A DNA stretch of 7,951 nt from Enteractinococcus sp. (GTDB lineage Bacteria; Actinomycetota; Actinomycetes; Actinomycetales; Micrococcaceae). Shown one piece after another: positions 6,585 through 7,951 of this stretch (the first letter of the stretch is position 1; the number at the start of each line of letters is the position of its first letter). The stretch is taken from positions 1-7,951 of the forward strand of contig JAJUIX010000052.1 of assembly GCA_029267455.1 (NCBI GenBank), in the 5' to 3' direction. The translations under genes and the position numbers were made by a program. Below the pieces are notes generated by a model. It was given only the letters and a program-made list of their open reading frames with translations, ran no database searches and had not been told where the DNA came from.

Positions 6585-7037
6585 TTACTTTTCGGGCTGC
6601 TGCACCCCTGCATAGTAGGACAGCCGGAATTTACCAATCTGAAGTTCCATACCGGTCCGCAGTATGAGTGAATCTACGCGATCATGGTTGATATACGTAC
6701 CATTGAGCGAGCCGGTGTCCACGACACGGAAGTCATTGCCTTCTCTTTCGAATACCGCATGGTGACGAGATACGGTGACGTCGTCTAGGAAGATATCTGC
6801 ATCCGGGTGCCGCCCCACGGTAACTCGATCCTGGTCAAGCAAGAATCGTGCTCCGCGGTTGGGACCCTCGTGTGCTACAAGCAGGGCTGAACCGACGGGT
6901 AGGGCATCAAGCGCTGAACGTTCTTCCGCTTTCAGCGGTAGTTCCTGAAGCGGTTCAAGCTTGGGCAACCCAACTGTCGTTGGCTCCAACTCAGATTCGT
7001 CCTCTGAGTTACCAGGAACGGGGTTATCTTTTGTCAT
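6585..7037 (-). CDS. garA: FHA-domain regulator, GarA/OdhI-like
   Basis: Cytosolic phosphopeptide-binding protein of 150 residues, the usual size for GarA/OdhI. In mycobacteria and corynebacteria the unphosphorylated protein binds and inhibits 2-oxoglutarate dehydrogenase (and affects glutamate enzymes); phosphorylation of an N-terminal threonine by PknB/PknG-type kinases releases it. The FHA domain spans about 50-143: VGRHPDADI at 74-82 with R76, VSRHHAVF at 89-96 with S90 and H93, and TGSLNGTYIN at 108-117 with N112, so the phosphothreonine pocket is intact. The N-terminal motif is unusual: the expected ETTSVF block reads EPTTVGL (18-24), keeping two threonines at 20-21 but losing the adjacent glutamate, serine and phenylalanine. 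ATG 7037 is chosen because AAGGAG lies 9 bases upstream; the frame is open for 22 codons further. gcvH, which precedes garA in mycobacteria, is absent here. Confidence 0.93.
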   Translation of the reverse strand: MTKDNPVPGNSEDESELEPTTVGLPKLEPLQELPLKAEERSALDALPVGSALLVAHEGPNRGARFLLDQDRVTVGRHPDADIFLDDVTVSRHHAVFEREGNDFRVVDTGSLNGTYINHDRVDSLILRTGMELQIGKFRLSYYAGVQQPEK

Positions 7038-7105
7038 GCTTGAGCGCTCCTTGTTGTACAACTTATTGCTGGCGACTCGTGTTCTTGAGTCACCCTGGCT
7101 CACTT

Positions 7106-7134
7106 AGTTTAGCCGATTGGTGCTGCCAATTCAT
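7106..7134 (-). promoter_or_regulatory. Candidate proximal garA promoter with dyad
   Basis: TAAACT on the minus strand (7106-7111) is a plausible -10 box, giving a leader of about 60 bases. The -35 region is poor at standard spacing (ATGAAT at 17 bases). A 15-bp perfect dyad, ATTGG-TGCTG-CCAAT (7116-7130), sits just upstream of the -10 and covers the spacer and part of the -35 position, where a regulator could bind. Confidence 0.35.
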
Positions 7135-7191
7135 TCGTTGACACCACATATAAAGCCCTGTACCAGCCTGCCGTCTTGGCTTTTCGCGCAA

Positions 7192-7221
7192 TGTATGCTC
7201 AGAGTAAAAACTCTTCGTCAA
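7192..7221 (-). promoter_or_regulatory. Candidate distal garA promoter with a dyad in the spacer
   Basis: TTGACG (7216-7221) and CATACA (7192-7197) on the minus strand are separated by 18 bases (17 to GCATAC). The spacer is largely filled by the 14-bp dyad AGAGT-AAAA-ACTCT (7201-7214). It lies downstream of the tRNA-Pro terminator, so garA transcription need not depend on the tRNA. The leader would be about 150 bases. Confidence 0.35.
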
Positions 7222-7261
7222 CATTGCAGAGCGGAACGAAGTCTACAGTGCTGGCGAGAAT

Positions 7262-7300
7262 AAAAAACATCCTTGGTTTTCGTTACGCAACCAAGGATGT
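7262..7300 (-). terminator. Rho-independent terminator of tRNA-Pro
   Basis: Perfect 12-bp stem formed by ACATCCTTGGTT (7267-7278) and AACCAAGGATGT (7289-7300) around a 10-base loop. On the minus strand it is followed by six T (7262-7267, the last overlapping the stem). It begins 5 bases after the mature tRNA 3' end and separates the tRNA from garA. Confidence 0.93.
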
Positions 7301-7305
7301 ATTCG

Positions 7306-7379
7306 TCGGGCTGACAGGATTTGAACCTGCGACCCCATCTCCCCCAGAGATGTGCGCTACCAAGCTGCGCCACAGCCCG
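7306..7379 (-). tRNA. tRNA-Pro, anticodon GGG
   Basis: A 74-base tRNA folds completely. The acceptor arm is CGGGCTG/CAGCCCG with discriminator A and the C1-G72 pair typical of bacterial proline tRNAs. The D stem is GCGC/GCGC, the anticodon stem CATCT/AGATG with loop CTGGGGG, and the T arm GCAGG-TTCAAAT-CCTGT with one G-U pair. The anticodon GGG (7343-7345) reads proline codons CCC and CCU. CCA is not encoded and must be added after transcription. The downstream terminator and upstream gap show a single-gene transcription unit. Confidence 0.97.
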
Positions 7380-7384
7380 CTCTA

Positions 7385-7418
7385 GCGCTGGTGGTCAGCG
7401 CCAGTATCCTCGGATACT
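7385..7418. promoter_or_regulatory. Two tandem dyads just upstream of tRNA-Pro
   Basis: GCGCTG-GTGGT-CAGCGC (7385-7401) and the 16-bp AGTATCCTCGGATACT (7403-7418, 7-bp arms, 2-base centre) are adjacent. On the minus strand possible -10 hexamers TAGAGT and GATACT overlap the second dyad, so this is likely the tRNA promoter and 5' leader. The dyads may be an operator, a leader hairpin relevant to 5' processing, or both. No strong -35 box is visible. Confidence 0.4.
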
Positions 7419-7488
7419 CTACACCATGAATAATAAAACGCCGAATCCGTGTGTGTCGATGAACGTCGTAATACGATCTGTGAAGCTC

Positions 7489-7494
7489 TAAGCT
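7489..7494 (+). promoter_or_regulatory. Possible -10 box for leaderless apt transcription
   Basis: TAAGCT ends 7 bases before the apt ATG at 7502, the spacing expected if the transcript begins at or next to the start codon. No Shine-Dalgarno sequence precedes the ATG, which fits a leaderless message. The hexamer is a weak match and no -35 is evident; TACGAT at 7472-7477 is an alternative -10 giving a short leader. Confidence 0.25.
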
Positions 7495-7501
7495 ATTACA
7501 T

Positions 7502-7951
7502 ATGACTATCACCCCCTCGGAGACCGACAATATTGCGTATGCACGTTCACTGATCCGAACCATCGAAGATTATCCGGAACCGGGAGTGCTGTTTCGGGAT
7601 ATCACTCCCCTATTAGCCGATGGTCGGGCTATGGGGGCGGTTGCTCACGGTCTCCTCGCGCAAGCCAGCACAGGCTTTGACGTCGTTGCAGGCGTGGAGG
7701 CACGCGGTTTTATCTTTGCCGGCGCTGTGGCAGCCATTGCGGGCACCGGTATGATCCCCATCCGTAAACATGGCAAACTACCAAAACCGGCGCACCGTAT
7801 CTCATATAAAAAAGAATACGGTTCCGATGCTCTCGAGGTTTCTCCCGAACTTGAACCGGGCATGCGGGTCCTGCTCATCGACGACATCTTAGCCACGGGT
7901 GGCACTCTGAAAGCCGGGGCAGATCTCATCGAGCTGGTTGGTGCTGAGATC
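7502..7951 (+). CDS. apt: Adenine phosphoribosyltransferase, 3' end cut by window edge
   Basis: Cytosolic purine-salvage enzyme that converts adenine and PRPP to AMP and pyrophosphate. The first 150 residues are visible; the family is about 170-185 residues, so perhaps 20-35 are missing. Family landmarks occur in order: FRDITPLL at 31-38, VEARGFIF at 65-72, IRKHGKLP at 87-94, and the PRPP-binding loop VLLIDDILATGGTL at 123-136 with the two aspartates and GTGG-like turn. ATG at 7502 begins MTITPSETDN and lacks a Shine-Dalgarno sequence, which suggests a leaderless transcript. No other in-frame start fits better. It is divergent from tRNA-Pro. In many actinobacteria apt precedes relA, so relA may follow outside the window. 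Confidence 0.96.
   Translation, partial: MTITPSETDNIAYARSLIRTIEDYPEPGVLFRDITPLLADGRAMGAVAHGLLAQASTGFDVVAGVEARGFIFAGAVAAIAGTGMIPIRKHGKLPKPAHRISYKKEYGSDALEVSPELEPGMRVLLIDDILATGGTLKAGADLIELVGAEI

Noticed and set aside
7176..7385. Plus-strand open frame ending GFEPATPSPPE
   Set aside because: This is the well-known spurious translation of the strand opposite a tRNA gene; the tRNA-Pro fold explains the sequence.
1..7951. Search for mobile elements, CRISPR arrays, toxin-antitoxin pairs, prophage or defence genes
   Set aside because: No transposase, integrase, spaced direct repeats or known defence motif was seen; tRNA-Pro shows no duplicated 3' end suggesting an integration site within the window.

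Overview
The window looks like a core chromosomal region of an actinobacterium, probably a member of the Micrococcales (Micrococcaceae-like) with only moderate GC content. The evidence is the block garA/odhI-like FHA gene, ftsR-type MerR gene, DUF151 'bifunctional nuclease' gene and second MerR gene, all in one direction. This order matches the conserved Mycobacterium tuberculosis Rv1827-Rv1830 and Corynebacterium odhI-ftsR neighbourhoods. GTG and TTG starts with strong Shine-Dalgarno sequences also fit. The exact genus cannot be fixed from sequence alone.

Layout. (1) Positions 1-3188, minus strand: pyruvate carboxylase (pyc), cut by the left edge, with its C-terminal biotin-carrier part outside. 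(2) 3189-3407: divergent promoter region with a 19-bp perfect dyad just upstream of the pyc ribosome binding site. (3) 3408-4229, plus strand: an orphan ParA/Soj-like ATPase. (4) 4259-4298: a 40-bp perfect palindrome that serves as a bidirectional terminator between parA and the convergent gene. (5) 4325-7037, minus strand: garA-like FHA gene (upstream), ftsR, DUF151 gene, and a second MerR gene (downstream). A stem-loop lies between garA and ftsR, and there is a separate promoter before the last gene. (6) 7262-7379, minus strand: tRNA-Pro(GGG) with its own rho-independent terminator. (7) 7502-7951, plus strand: adenine phosphoribosyltransferase (apt), cut by the right edge and possibly leaderless. 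No gap without a gene exceeds 300 bases.

How the genes relate. Pyruvate carboxylase feeds oxaloacetate into the TCA cycle. GarA/OdhI proteins are phosphorylation-controlled brakes on 2-oxoglutarate metabolism. FtsR is known in Corynebacterium as a regulator of ftsZ, and ParA-like ATPases position DNA or division-related cargo. The neighbourhood therefore joins carbon-node control with cell-cycle functions, but a functional link across the pyc-parA-merR junction is inference only.

I see no mobile element, CRISPR array, prophage or obvious new defence system. The points most worth checking are the altered N-terminal phosphorylation motif of the GarA-like protein, the orphan ParA and its position, and several perfect dyads placed at promoters or leaders.
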